Shown piece by piece: positions 43,605 to 52,597 of a stretch of DNA of 64,000 bases. Within the stretch, counting starts at the first letter, position 1; each line of letters opens with the position of its first letter. The stretch covers positions 1 through 64,000 of the forward strand of contig CAYMYN010000014.1 of NCBI GenBank assembly GCA_964394665.1, written 5' to 3'. The notes under the pieces are model-generated. The model saw only the letters and a program-made list of their open reading frames with translations. It was not told the origin of the DNA and did no database searches. The translations under genes were made by a program, and so were the position numbers. This DNA is from CAYMYN01 sp964394665. GTDB lineage: Bacteria; Planctomycetota; UBA1135; GCA-002686595.

Positions 43605-44819
43605 ATGCGCCCCGCCGACGCCGTCTTCCAGTTCCCGAACTCCGATGGGCAGAGGCTCGCGGGTCGGCTCGAGTGGCCGCTCGGGACGCCGCGTGCCTTC
43701 GCCCTCTTCGCGCACTGCTTCACCTGCTCGAAGGGCTCGGCCGCCGCGGCGCGCATCGCGCGGGGCTTGAGCCGCCTGGGCCTGGCCGTGCTGCGCTTCG
43801 ACTTCACGGGGCTCGGGGACAGCGAGGGCGAGTTCGCCAACACGGGCTTCAGCTCGAACGTCGAGGACCTCGTGGCCGCGGCCGACGCCCTGCGCCGCGA
43901 GCACCGCGCTCCCAGCCTGCTCATCGGCCATAGCCTGGGCGGTGCGGCGGTGCTGCTCGCGGCGCGGCGCATCCCCGAGGTGCGCGCCGTCGCGACCCTG
44001 GCGGCGCCCAGCGAGCCGGGCCACGTGCGCCGCCTGCTGCGCGGGAGCGAGGACGAGATCCGGCGCGCCGGATCGGCGGAGGTCGAACTGGGGGGCCGGC
44101 GCTTTCGCATCGGCCGTGCGTTCCTCGACGACCTCGAGGACGCCACCCTGCTCGAACGGCTGCCGGAACTCGGCGCCGCCCTGCTCGTCGCCCACTCGCC
44201 CCAGGACGAGGTCGTGGGCATCGACCACGCGCGCCGGCTGTTCGAGGCCGCGCGCCACCCCAAGAGCTTCCTCACGCTCGACGGCGCCGACCACCTGCTC
44301 ACGCGGCGCGCCGACGCGGAGTACGCCTCGGGCCTGATCCGCGCCTGGGTCGAGCGATACCTGGACCCGGCCCCGGAGCCCGAGGCCACGGAACGCGGCA
44401 CGGTGCGCGTCCGCGAGGTCGGCCGGGGCTTCGAGCAGGAGATCCAGGCGGGCGAGCACCTCTGGTTGGCCGACGAGCCGGTGGCCCTGGGCGGCGGCGA
44501 CCTGGGGCCGAACCCCTATGACCTCTTGCTCGGGGCGCTCGGGGCCTGCACCTCGATGACCCTGCGCATGTACGCGCGCCACAAGGGCCTGGACCTCGAG
44601 CACGTCGCCGTCACCCTGCGCCACGAACGCGTGCACGCCGAGGACTGCGCGGACTGCGAGCAGGGCAAGGGACGGCGCCTGGAGCGCATCGAGCGCGTGA
44701 TCGAGCTCGAGGGGCGACTCGAGCCGGCCCAACGCCAGCGGCTGCTCGAGATCGCCGACCGCTGTCCGGTGCATCGCACCCTCGAGGGCCTGGACGCGAT
44801 CGTCACGCGTCTGGCCTGA
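43605..44819 (+). CDS. bifunctional alpha/beta hydrolase-OsmC family protein
   Basis: The product has 404 residues. The N-terminal alpha/beta hydrolase domain has ALFAHCFTC, the nucleophile elbow IGHSLGGAAV and a late histidine in LDGADHLLT. The C-terminal OsmC domain (from about residue 265) has the two redox cysteines, LGACTSMTLRMYA and DRCPVHRTLEG. This two-domain fusion is widespread and proposed to act in peroxide or thiol-ester stress. The start at 43605 has CCGGAG seven bases upstream. It converges on the response-regulator gene with a hairpin between. Confidence 0.93.
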   Translation: MRPADAVFQFPNSDGQRLAGRLEWPLGTPRAFALFAHCFTCSKGSAAAARIARGLSRLGLAVLRFDFTGLGDSEGEFANTGFSSNVEDLVAAADALRREHRAPSLLIGHSLGGAAVLLAARRIPEVRAVATLAAPSEPGHVRRLLRGSEDEIRRAGSAEVELGGRRFRIGRAFLDDLEDATLLERLPELGAALLVAHSPQDEVVGIDHARRLFEAARHPKSFLTLDGADHLLTRRADAEYASGLIRAWVERYLDPAPEPEATERGTVRVREVGRGFEQEIQAGEHLWLADEPVALGGGDLGPNPYDLLLGALGACTSMTLRMYARHKGLDLEHVAVTLRHERVHAEDCADCEQGKGRRLERIERVIELEGRLEPAQRQRLLEIADRCPVHRTLEGLDAIVTRLA

Positions 44820-44851
44820 GCACGGCGCGGGCGGAGCGCGCTGACAAAAGG

Positions 44852-44890
44852 GCGAGGGCGCGTCTCCGGGGGGTGGAGCTGCGCCCTCGC
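44852..44890. terminator. 10-bp hairpin between convergent genes
   Basis: GCGAGGGCGC (44852-44861) pairs with GCGCCCTCGC (44881-44890). The 19-base loop holds a second small stem (CTCC/GGAG). AAAAG precedes it on the plus strand. It lies between the OsmC-fusion gene and the response-regulator gene. The remaining bases to 45042 hold nothing further. Confidence 0.6.
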
Positions 44891-45042
44891 GGGGGAATTC
44901 GCCGCCACCCTATCGGGAGCGACTGGCGGTATGTTCGAGCTCGGGAGGTTCTCGCCGTATCAGGGGGGGAGGGAGAGAGATGAGCTCACCGCCGACGCCG
45001 AGTGTAGCCCCGAGGCGAGGCCGACTTCCAATGACAGATCGG

Positions 45043-45756
45043 TCAGGTGGAGCGGGTCGTGCGCGCCGCGTCGGGATCGGCGACATCGTGTCTCAGCAGG
45101 CGGTAGCCTTCGCCGCGCACCGTCTCGATCAGAGGAAGGTTGCCGCTGTCGACCTTGCGCCGCAGGCGCCCGACGTGGACGTCGAGCAGGTTGGTTCCGG
45201 GGTCGAAGTCCATGTCCCAGACCTCGCGCAGGAGGTCCTGGCGCGCCACGACTTCACCGCCGGCGCGCACCAGCGCCAACAGCAGGTCGTACTCCTTCGG
45301 CGAGAGCTCGATGCTCTTGCCCGTGCGCTCGACGCGGCGGCGCACCGGGTCCACGCGTAGGTCGCCGAAGTCGAAGGGAGCGAGGGAGCGCCGGCGGCGC
45401 ACCACCGCCTCGATCCGGGCCAGCAGCTCCTCGGGCTCGACCTTCTTGGTCACGTAGTCGTCGGCCCCCATGCGCAGGCCGCGCACCCGTTCGGCGACCG
45501 ACTCCTCGCCGCTGACCACGATCACGGGCAGCTCGCGGCCCCGCTCGCGCAGCTCGACCAAGAGGTCCCAGCCCGACATGCGGGGCATGCGCACGTCGAG
45601 CAGGAGCAGGTCGAAGTGCCCCTCCGACACCTCCGCCAGGCGTCGCAGGGCCGCGTCGCCGTCCTCGGCGAGCTCGAACTGCAGGCCCGCCTGGCGCAGG
45701 ACTTCTCCGATCCAGGCGTGGTAGACCGGATCGTCATCGACGACGAGGATTCTCAT
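45043..45756 (-). CDS. OmpR/PhoB-type response regulator (orphan)
   Basis: The product has 237 residues. The receiver domain has MRILVVDDDP, the phosphoacceptor in LLLLDVRMPRMSGWDLLVEL and the conserved lysine in DDYVTKKVEPEELLARIEAV. The winged-helix DNA-binding domain has ELSPKEYDLLLALVRAGGEV and VDVHVGRLRRK-like LLDVHVGRLRRKVD with ETVRGEGYRL. No histidine kinase gene is adjacent, so its signal is unknown. A short unstructured tail ends PDAARTTRST. Its targets may include the nearby envelope redox genes, but that is guesswork. Confidence 0.93.
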   Translation of the reverse strand: MRILVVDDDPVYHAWIGEVLRQAGLQFELAEDGDAALRRLAEVSEGHFDLLLLDVRMPRMSGWDLLVELRERGRELPVIVVSGEESVAERVRGLRMGADDYVTKKVEPEELLARIEAVVRRRRSLAPFDFGDLRVDPVRRRVERTGKSIELSPKEYDLLLALVRAGGEVVARQDLLREVWDMDFDPGTNLLDVHVGRLRRKVDSGNLPLIETVRGEGYRLLRHDVADPDAARTTRST

Positions 45757-45921
45757 GTGCTGGCAGCGACCGTTCGAGCTGGTTCGCGACCCCCCCCTCC
45801 AGCAACCGCCCAGATTCTAGCCTGCCGGCGCCACGGGCGCGCAAGCCCCGGTCGGGCACGCTCCCCTCGAAGGGCGCCTCTGTGCAAGTCTTGCCGTGGT
45901 CCGCGTGCTCCGGGAGCCCCC

Positions 45922-46431
45922 TCAGCCCCGCCGCGTCGCCTTCAGGGCGACGAGCAGCACCGCGCCGAAGAGCAACAGGGCGCCGAAGGGGACGAGCAGG
46001 ATCCCGCGCCCCGGGTCGCCGCCGTGCAGGACGACGCCCCCCAGGAAGAAGCCCCCGGGCAACAGCACGGTGGCGCCCGAGAGGCCGAGCGAGGCGAACC
46101 GTGTCCAGCCCGCGGCGGCGGAGCGGGGCGCGCCCAGGGCGAGGGTGGCGGCGAAGGCGACGTGCACCAGGCTCAGGAGCACGCCGTGGGCGTGGGCCAG
46201 GGTCCACATCAGGCGCCGCGTCTCGTTGGCCAGGTTGAGGTACAGGTCGGCCTTCAGCCCGTGCAGCGCCTCCAGGACGATGCCCAGGGAGAGGAACAGC
46301 AGCAGGCTCCACCAACCGATGCGCAGGTGGCGCCGGGTCAGGTCCCCGGGGTCGAAGGCGGCGGCTCGCTGCGGGTCGTTCGGGTCGCTGGACCCGTGCG
46401 AAGGGTCCGGATCGCTGCGCCTGCGGCTCAT
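45922..46431 (-). CDS. membrane protein, probable partner of octaheme cytochrome
   Basis: The product has 169 residues with four hydrophobic helices: WWSLLLFLSLGIVLEALHG, VLLSLVHVAFAATLAL, LSGATVLLPGGFFLGGVVLH and VPFGALLLFGAVLLVAL. Histidines sit at helix ends (LEALHG, TLAHAHGVLL, LVHVAF, VVLHGG), which could bind heme. The ATG at 46431 is 13 bases after the octaheme cytochrome stop, so co-expression is likely. No family is recognised. A membrane heme-b or quinone-interacting subunit is an inference only. Confidence 0.65.
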   Translation of the reverse strand: MSRRRSDPDPSHGSSDPNDPQRAAAFDPGDLTRRHLRIGWWSLLLFLSLGIVLEALHGLKADLYLNLANETRRLMWTLAHAHGVLLSLVHVAFAATLALGAPRSAAAGWTRFASLGLSGATVLLPGGFFLGGVVLHGGDPGRGILLVPFGALLLFGAVLLVALKATRRG

Positions 46432-46444
46432 GTCGGGCTCGGGG

Positions 46445-48367
46445 TCACTCGTTGAGGGTGATGTCGCGGTCGTCCCGGCGCCGCAGGTGGACTTCGATGC
46501 GCTCGAGCAGCGGTGCGCCGTCCTCGCCGATCAGGACGTCGGCTCCGCGCCGTGGGTTGCGCGCGGCGCTGTTTCGCTGCCAGTCGGCGTAGAAGACTCT
46601 GCTGATGCGCTCGATCACCGGGTGCTCGGCCATGAAGTCGAACCCCGCCAGGCTGCGCGCGTCCTCGCTCAAGAGGGCCGCGCGGTGGGCCAGGTAGCGC
46701 ACCGACGTGTAGGGGTCGTTGAGCAGGAAAGCGAGGAAGGGCGGCATCCAGCCAGAGCCCGAGGTGGCGCGGGCCTCGGACCGACCCCAGGCCGCCATCA
46801 CCAGGGCGCGCTGGGCCGCGTCGCCCTCCAGGGCCCACAGGAGCGAAGCCGCGACCGTGCGCTGGTCCGCGGAGAGGGCCGGCCGCGGCTGTCCGAACCA
46901 CTCGAAGAGGTGCTCGGCGGTCCACTGCAGGGTGCGGTCGAGGTGGCACAGGTTGCAGGCGTTGGGGCGGCCGAGTTCGACGCTCTCGCGCGCGCTGGGG
47001 CTGGTCACGCGGTGCGAGCGCATGCCCTTCAGCAGGCCGTACGTCGTGTGCGGCATGTGGCAGTCGTAGCACAGGCTGCCCGGGGAGTCCGCGCGGTGGC
47101 GCGTGTGTTGGGTCAGGTACTCGGCGTCGGCGTAGTCCGCGTGGCACTGCGTGCAGGCGGCGTTCCCGCGCATGTTCGGGCCGAGCTGGTCGTCGCGCCA
47201 CTCCTCCAGGCCGCGCGGGTCGTCCGCCGCCGGGTGCATCTGGTGGCACGACAGGCACGAGAGGGTCCCGCGCTGGTAGCAGGGCGACTCGTGCAGGCCC
47301 ATGTACTCGCGCCCGGAGACGCGGATCGTGCCGTCGGCCCAGTACTGGTCCTCGGCCCCGCTGAAGAGCAGGTCGCGCCTGTCGGTGATCAGCTCCCCGG
47401 GGACGAAGCGCCAACCCTCGCGGCGGAACGTCTCGCGGTCCTCGTGGCTGCGGAAGCCGATCAAGCCGTGGCACTGGCCGCAGGCCTGCGAGGCGCGCAC
47501 GTGGTCGAGCCTGGCCGGGTTGACGATCGTCGGGTCGCCTTCGCCCGCGGCGTGCAAGGCGTAGCGTCGGCGCGGGTCGCGGTTGGCCGCGACGTGTTCC
47601 TCGCCGGGACCGTGGCAGGCCTCGCACGAGATGCCGAGCTGCGCCACGTGCGTGTCGATCTGGTCCGGCCCCTCGATGCGCGGGCGCGCGTCGGTCGCGT
47701 GGCACTTGATGCAGACCCGGCTCCAGCGCGCGCCGCCCGTGGCCTGGCCCGAGTGGGGCGGCGACATGCAGCAGCCGTCGAGCGGCATCCAACGCGGCTC
47801 GTCCTTCAGGCGATAGGCGAGCAGCAGGATGTCGAGCTCGCGCGGGGTCCCGCGCGGGAACCAGAAGAACTGCCAGTGGTGGCTGCCGGTGATCTGCACC
47901 ACCTGCTTCCAGACCCGCGGCACCGGGTTCGTGCCCTCGGGGAGCTCGGGGTCCTCCATCTCGACCCAGTACTCATCGCCGCGCTGTTCGAGCCGGTAGG
48001 CCTTGCCGCGGGCGTGGTGCACGCCTTCCCAGGGCGCCTTCATGGCCACCGGCGTCGCCGGTTGGGTCATCGTGCGGTGGAAGGAGGCGTGCCAGGTCGC
48101 GTGTTCCCGCGGGTGGCAGGCATGGCAGGCGTCGGACTGCACGTAGCCGGCGCTCGCCACCTCGAGGGGCCGCAGGTCGCGCGTGCGCTCGGCGGCCGAG
48201 GGGCGATGGAAGTCGTGCCCCAGCGCGAACACCAGGCCCACGCCCGCCAGCCACACGGCGCTGGCCGCGAGGGCCACGGCGCGCGTGGCCTGGCGCCAGG
48301 TCGAGGCCAGCAGGGGCGCCGTGGCCAGAGCCAGGAGCAGGGCGACGAGGAGGAGTTCGGAGTCCAT
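46445..48367 (-). CDS. membrane-anchored octaheme c-type cytochrome
   Basis: The product has 640 residues. Two N-terminal hydrophobic helices (LLLVALLLALATAPLLAS and VALAASAVWLAGVGLVFAL) anchor it. Eight heme-binding CxxCH motifs follow in order: CHACH, CIKCH, CEACH, CGQCH, CLSCH, CTQCH, CYDCH, CNLCH. The last 160 residues have no heme motif and look helical, repeat-like. Membrane anchoring with an extracytoplasmic heme chain suggests electron transfer between quinone pool and periplasm. It does not match nitrite reductase NrfA or HAO by obvious motifs. It is followed by a small membrane partner gene. Confidence 0.9.
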   Translation of the reverse strand: MDSELLLVALLLALATAPLLASTWRQATRAVALAASAVWLAGVGLVFALGHDFHRPSAAERTRDLRPLEVASAGYVQSDACHACHPREHATWHASFHRTMTQPATPVAMKAPWEGVHHARGKAYRLEQRGDEYWVEMEDPELPEGTNPVPRVWKQVVQITGSHHWQFFWFPRGTPRELDILLLAYRLKDEPRWMPLDGCCMSPPHSGQATGGARWSRVCIKCHATDARPRIEGPDQIDTHVAQLGISCEACHGPGEEHVAANRDPRRRYALHAAGEGDPTIVNPARLDHVRASQACGQCHGLIGFRSHEDRETFRREGWRFVPGELITDRRDLLFSGAEDQYWADGTIRVSGREYMGLHESPCYQRGTLSCLSCHQMHPAADDPRGLEEWRDDQLGPNMRGNAACTQCHADYADAEYLTQHTRHRADSPGSLCYDCHMPHTTYGLLKGMRSHRVTSPSARESVELGRPNACNLCHLDRTLQWTAEHLFEWFGQPRPALSADQRTVAASLLWALEGDAAQRALVMAAWGRSEARATSGSGWMPPFLAFLLNDPYTSVRYLAHRAALLSEDARSLAGFDFMAEHPVIERISRVFYADWQRNSAARNPRRGADVLIGEDGAPLLERIEVHLRRRDDRDITLNE

Positions 48368-48458
48368 GGGCCGCTCGAGCCGGGGCCGAGTCTAGGGCGC
48401 TGCCCCAATCCCGGGCAGGGTCGAGCGCGGCGAATCGCCGCGGCCGGGGCGGCCTCCC

Positions 48459-49217
48459 TCACAGCTCGAACGAGATGCGCTGCACGTACTCGAGCACCGC
48501 GGGCCGCCCCGCGCGGGTCCCGGGGCGGAAGCGCCAGGTGCGCACCGCCTCGAGGGCGGCCCGGTCGAGCACGTCGTGGCCGCTCGAGGTCTCGACCGTC
48601 GCCCCGACGACCCGCCCCCCCTCGTCCACCCTGAGGCGCAGCACGACCAGCCCCTGCCAGCCGGCGCGCTCGGCCCGCGGCGGGTAGGGCGGCGCGGGGC
48701 ACCATCCGGCGAGCGGCTCGGGGGCGCTCTCGAGGTCCGTTGGGTCGGCGGGCTCGGGTGCATCCGCCGGGGCCCATTCCTCGCAGGTCCGCGACGGGGT
48801 CGGCGGCGGAGCGACGCGCAGGGGCCGCGAGCCGAGGCGCGCCCACAAGCTCTCGGCGGGCGGGAGGGGACGGAGTTCCTCCGGCGCAGGCTCGGGCTCC
48901 GGCGTCGGCTCCGGGGGCGGGAGTTCGCTGGGGGGCTCGAGTCGGGGCTCGGGATCGGGCGCCTCCGGCTCGAGGGGCGGGGGCAGCGGCTCGACCGCGC
49001 GCGACTCGAAGTCCGTCTCCGTGGGCGGCGCGGCCAGCAGGACGCGCGTCCCCGCCGGCGGCGCCTGCGAGCCGCGTGGCCCGGGCGCGAGCAGGCTGCT
49101 CGCCGCGAGCAGGATCCCCGAGTGCACGGCGAACGAGACGGCGAAGCTCCCCGACCGTCCGGGGGAACCGGGGCCGACGTGCCTGCGGTCGGGGAGGGGC
49201 GGGGACGGGGATGACAT
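48459..49217 (-). CDS. tonB: TonB energy-transducing protein
   Basis: The product has 252 residues: a single N-terminal helix (SFAVSFAVHSGILLAASSLL), a long Pro/Glu linker, and a C-terminal TonB domain with PPYPPRAERAGWQGLVVLRL, VDEGGRVVGATV and AVRTWRFRPG. TonB passes inner-membrane energy to outer-membrane receptors. It is divergent from a TonB-dependent receptor gene (49361), a typical pairing. No exbB or exbD lies in the window. Two cysteines (TCEEW and GWCPAP) flank the linker end, which is not usual. Confidence 0.88.
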   Translation of the reverse strand: MSSPSPPLPDRRHVGPGSPGRSGSFAVSFAVHSGILLAASSLLAPGPRGSQAPPAGTRVLLAAPPTETDFESRAVEPLPPPLEPEAPDPEPRLEPPSELPPPEPTPEPEPAPEELRPLPPAESLWARLGSRPLRVAPPPTPSRTCEEWAPADAPEPADPTDLESAPEPLAGWCPAPPYPPRAERAGWQGLVVLRLRVDEGGRVVGATVETSSGHDVLDRAALEAVRTWRFRPGTRAGRPAVLEYVQRISFEL

Positions 49218-49360
49218 GGACGGCGGCGAACGGGACAGGATGGAGCGCGTTCAGCCGGCGCGCGAGGGAGTTTCCGTTCGGACTGGGTCGGGAGCTGAAC
49301 TCGGGGCCGCCGTCCCGCGTTGGGGGCACCCTGTCACCAGCCCCAGCCCCAACACCCCGC

Positions 49361-51559
49361 ATGCCTCCGACCGACCCGCGCCGAGCCCTGTCCCGCGCCC
49401 TCGTCCTCCCCCTGCTCGCGTGCGCCGCCGCCCCCGGCGCCGCGGCGCCCCAGGAGGGGCCGGAGTCGGGCACGACCCGGCCGCGCCCGGCCGCCGAGGA
49501 AGCGCCGGCGACGCAGGAGGGGACCGAGCCCGCCCGCGCCCTCGGGACCCTGGTCGTGACCCCCTCGCGCCGCAGCGAGGCCCTGTTCGATGCGCCGGTG
49601 TCGGGGGAGGTCGTCGACGCCGAGCAACTCCAGCGGAGGCTCTACCGGACGATGCCCCAGGCCCTGCGCGACGTACCCGGCATCTTCGTGCAGGAGACGT
49701 CGACCGGCCACGGCTCGCCCTACGTGCGCGGCTTCACCGGCCAACAGAACCTGCTGCTCGTCGACGGGATCCGGATCAACAGCTCCGTGCTGCGTCCCGG
49801 CCCCAATCAGTACTGGAACACCCTCGACCCGTTCACGATCGAGCGGCTCGAGGTCGTGAAGGGGCCGAGCTCGGTGCTCTACGGCTCGGACGCCATCGGC
49901 GGCACCGTGCAGGCGATCACGAAGTCGCCCTATGCCTACGCGGCGCCCCGCGGCTACGCCGGACTCCTGCACTACCGCGTCGCCAGCGCCGAGGAGTCCC
50001 ACTTCGGCCGTGCCGAGGTGGCGACGGTGCTCTCGCGCGACACGGGCCTGCTCGTGGGCATCAGCGGCAAGCACTTCGGCAACGTGCGCGCGGGCTCGGG
50101 AACCGGCGAGCAGCCCTACACCGGCTACGACGACTGGGCCGGCGACCTCGAGCTCGAACACTTCCTCACCGATGACCTGCGGCTGATCGCCGCGCATCAA
50201 CGCGTGCACCAACGGGGCGTGCCGCGCACGCACAGCACCGTCTTCGCGCGCAGCTTCGAGGGCACTTCGGTCGGAACGGACCTGCGGCGTGAGTTCGACC
50301 AGGACCGGGAACTCTCCTACCTGCAACTGCGCGGCGAAGGACTCGCGGGGGCCGTGGACGAGTTCACCCTGAGCCTCTCCTGGCAACGCCAGCAAGAAGT
50401 CGAGGACCGCGTACGCGGCAACCTGCGGCGCGACCTGCAGGGATTCGACGTGAACACCCTGGGCCTGTGGGCCGCCCTGGGCTCTCGTACGGAGCTGGGA
50501 CATTGGAGCTACGGCGTGGAGCTCTACCGCGACTGGGTCGACTCGTTCGTCGATCGTTTCGCCCAACAGACCCCCGCGGACGACATCCAGGGTCCGGTGG
50601 GGGACGACGCGACGTACGACCTCGCGGGCGTGTACCTGCAGAACGAGTTCCCGCTCTCCGACCGGCTCGACATGACCCTGGGGGGACGATTCTCCTACGC
50701 CGCGGTCGACGCCCGTTCGGTGCGCGATCCGGTGAGCGACCAGCGCATCACCGTGGAGGACTCGTGGAGCTCCCTGGTCGGCAGCGCGCGCTTCGTCTAC
50801 GCCCTCGAGCCCGAGCGCTGGAACCTGTTCGGGGGCGTCTCGCAGGGCTTCCGCGCGCCGAACCTGACGGACGTGACGCGCTTCGACTCCGCCGCCAGCG
50901 ACGAGTTCGAGATTCCCGCCACCGACCTCGACCCGGAGCGCTTCGTGCAGTACGAGCTCGGCCTGCGGCACTCCACGCCCAAGGCCGCGGCGCAGGTCGC
51001 GGTCTTCTTCACCGACATCTCGGGCGCGATCCGGCGCGTGCCCACGGGCAACGTGAACGCCGACGGCGAGCGCGAGGTCACCAAGGGCAACGTCGGCGAC
51101 GGCTACGTCTGGGGCCTGGAGCTCGGCGGGTCCTATCGCTTCCATCCGCGCTGGCAGGCCTTCGCATCGTTTGCTTGGCTGCGCAGCAGTGTGGACACCT
51201 TCCCGACCTCCGATCCGGTCGCCGTCTCCGAGCCGCTCGACAAGGAGATGCCGGCCATGGCCCAGCTCGGAGTGCGCTGGGACAGCGCGCGCGCCGACCT
51301 GTGGGCCGAGACCGCGCTCTCCTGGGCGGACGACGCCGACCGGCTCTCCTCGCGCGACGTGGCCGACGTGCAGCGTATCCCGCCCGGGGGAACGCCCTCC
51401 TGGTTCACCTGGGACGTGCGCGCGGGCAAACGTTTCGCGGGCGGCCTCGACCTCACCTTGGCGGTCGAGAACGTGCTCGACGAGGACTACCGCGTGCACG
51501 GCTCGGGCCAGAACCGCCCCGGCACCAACGCGGTGCTGGCCGCGACCTTCTCCTTCTGA
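49361..51559 (+). CDS. TonB-dependent outer-membrane receptor
   Basis: The product has 732 residues. A signal peptide (LVLPLLACAAAPGAAA) is followed by a plug domain (VVDAEQLQRRLYRTMPQALR, VPGIFVQETS, YVRGFTGQQNLLLVDGIRIN, IERLEVVKGPSSVLYGSDAI). A beta-barrel follows, ending with a terminal Phe (AATFSF), the outer-membrane assembly signal. RNRFDP-type motifs do not reveal a substrate. The closest flavour is siderophore/vitamin B12 or heme receptors; I cannot choose. The start ATG at 49361 fits the signal peptide. Divergent tonB supports its role. Confidence 0.9.
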   Translation: MPPTDPRRALSRALVLPLLACAAAPGAAAPQEGPESGTTRPRPAAEEAPATQEGTEPARALGTLVVTPSRRSEALFDAPVSGEVVDAEQLQRRLYRTMPQALRDVPGIFVQETSTGHGSPYVRGFTGQQNLLLVDGIRINSSVLRPGPNQYWNTLDPFTIERLEVVKGPSSVLYGSDAIGGTVQAITKSPYAYAAPRGYAGLLHYRVASAEESHFGRAEVATVLSRDTGLLVGISGKHFGNVRAGSGTGEQPYTGYDDWAGDLELEHFLTDDLRLIAAHQRVHQRGVPRTHSTVFARSFEGTSVGTDLRREFDQDRELSYLQLRGEGLAGAVDEFTLSLSWQRQQEVEDRVRGNLRRDLQGFDVNTLGLWAALGSRTELGHWSYGVELYRDWVDSFVDRFAQQTPADDIQGPVGDDATYDLAGVYLQNEFPLSDRLDMTLGGRFSYAAVDARSVRDPVSDQRITVEDSWSSLVGSARFVYALEPERWNLFGGVSQGFRAPNLTDVTRFDSAASDEFEIPATDLDPERFVQYELGLRHSTPKAAAQVAVFFTDISGAIRRVPTGNVNADGEREVTKGNVGDGYVWGLELGGSYRFHPRWQAFASFAWLRSSVDTFPTSDPVAVSEPLDKEMPAMAQLGVRWDSARADLWAETALSWADDADRLSSRDVADVQRIPPGGTPSWFTWDVRAGKRFAGGLDLTLAVENVLDEDYRVHGSGQNRPGTNAVLAATFSF

Positions 51560-51613
51560 ACCTCCGCCCCCCGGCCCTCGCCCGCGCCTCCGCCGACGGG
51601 TACCCTCACCTCC

Positions 51614-51701
51614 GGAGGCGTGGCAGAGCGGCCGAATGCAGCGGTTTTGAAAACCGCCGTGGGGCAACCCACCGGGGGTTCGAATCCCTCCGCCTCCGCC
51701 A
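51614..51701 (+). tRNA. tRNA-Ser (anticodon UGA)
   Basis: The 88-base class II tRNA has acceptor GGAGGCG (51614-51620) pairing with CGCCTCC (51691-51697), then G and an encoded CCA (51699-51701). The anticodon loop TTTGAAA gives UGA. A long variable arm and T-arm GGGTTCGAATCCC are present. Confidence 0.96.
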
Positions 51702-51721
51702 GACCGGGGCACTCGAACGGG

Positions 51722-51759
51722 CGCGGCCCCGCGGGCGAGGGGTCGCCGGCGGGGCCGCG
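51722..51759 (-). terminator. 11-bp hairpin after peroxiredoxin
   Basis: CGCGGCCCCGC (51722-51732) is complementary to GCGGGGCCGCG (51749-51759), with a 16-base loop. It lies 23 bases after the peroxiredoxin stop on the minus strand. Confidence 0.6.
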
Positions 51760-51782
51760 GGGTGGGGCGGCGGGGGCCGCGG

Positions 51783-52409
51783 TCACTTCTTCTTGGTGCG
51801 CGCGGCGTGCACGTTGCCGACCAGGGCCGCGTTGGGCGTCAGGGTGACGTCGCCCTCGGCGTTCCACTGGGCGGGGCAGGCCTCGGTGGGGTGCTTGGAG
51901 AGGTAGCTGTTGGCCTTCAGGCGCCGCACGATCTCGTTCACGTTGCGGCCGAGGTTCAGGAAGTTGACCTCGCTGCTCATCAGCTTGCCCTCGGGGCTGA
52001 TCAGGAAGGTGCCGCGCAGGGCCACGCCGTCGTTCTCGATCATCACGCCGAACATGCGCGAGAGCTTGCCCGTCGGGTCGGCGCCCATCGAGTAGCGCGC
52101 CTTGGCGAGGTCGGCCTCGTGGCGCTGCCAGGCGAGGTGCGTGAACTTGGTGTCGGTGCTGACCGTCACCAGGCGGCCGCCCAGCTCGCGGATGGCGTCC
52201 TGCTGCTCGGCCAGGGCGGCGAACTCCGTGGCGCACACGAAGGTGAAGTCCGCGGGGTAGAAGAACAGGATCGTCCACTGGCCCTTCTTCTTGGCCTCGG
52301 CCAAGCTGAAGGTGCCGAAGTCCTGCTTCTCAGGCTCATAAGTGGCGATTTCGAAGTCGGGCACCATCTGGCCGACGGTGACGGTGCAGGGCTCGTTGTG
52401 ATGGGTCAT
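51783..52409 (-). CDS. typical 2-Cys peroxiredoxin (AhpC/Prx1 type)
   Basis: The product has 208 residues. The peroxidatic cysteine is in FYPADFTFVCATEF (Pro-x3-Thr-x2-Cys motif), and the resolving cysteine is in TEACPAQW near the end. The conserved Arg region and length match AhpC/Prx1. It reduces hydrogen peroxide and alkyl peroxides in the cytoplasm with a thioredoxin or AhpF/AhpD partner, none of which is adjacent. The ATG at 52409 begins MTHHNEPCTVTVGQMVPDFE. Upstream 52410-52597 carries the terminator of the preceding operon. Confidence 0.94.
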   Translation of the reverse strand: MTHHNEPCTVTVGQMVPDFEIATYEPEKQDFGTFSLAEAKKKGQWTILFFYPADFTFVCATEFAALAEQQDAIRELGGRLVTVSTDTKFTHLAWQRHEADLAKARYSMGADPTGKLSRMFGVMIENDGVALRGTFLISPEGKLMSSEVNFLNLGRNVNEIVRRLKANSYLSKHPTEACPAQWNAEGDVTLTPNAALVGNVHAARTKKK

Positions 52410-52485
52410 GGCGGGTGCGTTTCTGGGGGTCTCTGGGCCCGGTCCACGTGCCGGGCGTTCACTGGGTTTCCGTTGCGGAATGCAG

Positions 52486-52507
52486 TCGGGCGCCTCCTGG
52501 CGCCCGA
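52486..52507 (-). terminator. 9-bp hairpin after the bifunctional-nuclease operon
   Basis: TCGGGCGCC (52486-52494) pairs with GGCGCCCGA (52499-52507) around TCCT. A second palindrome TTCCG-TTG-CGGAA lies at 52468-52480. Both sit between the DUF151 gene and peroxiredoxin. Confidence 0.55.
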
Positions 52508-52597
52508 TGGAAGGGGGTCGCGCGGGGTGGTTGGAGCGGCGGGGCGGCGAGGAGTTCCGTGCTCGTCGCGGCGCCGACCTGACTTCCCGCGGGACCT

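Noticed and set aside
45043..45756. Two-component system with a kinase nearby
   Set aside because: No histidine kinase gene was seen on either side within the window; the regulator is listed as orphan.
45896..48634. A long plus-strand frame over the cytochrome gene
   Set aside because: It is antisense to eight CxxCH motifs and a clear coding frame; composition is Arg/Ala/Val-rich shadow sequence.
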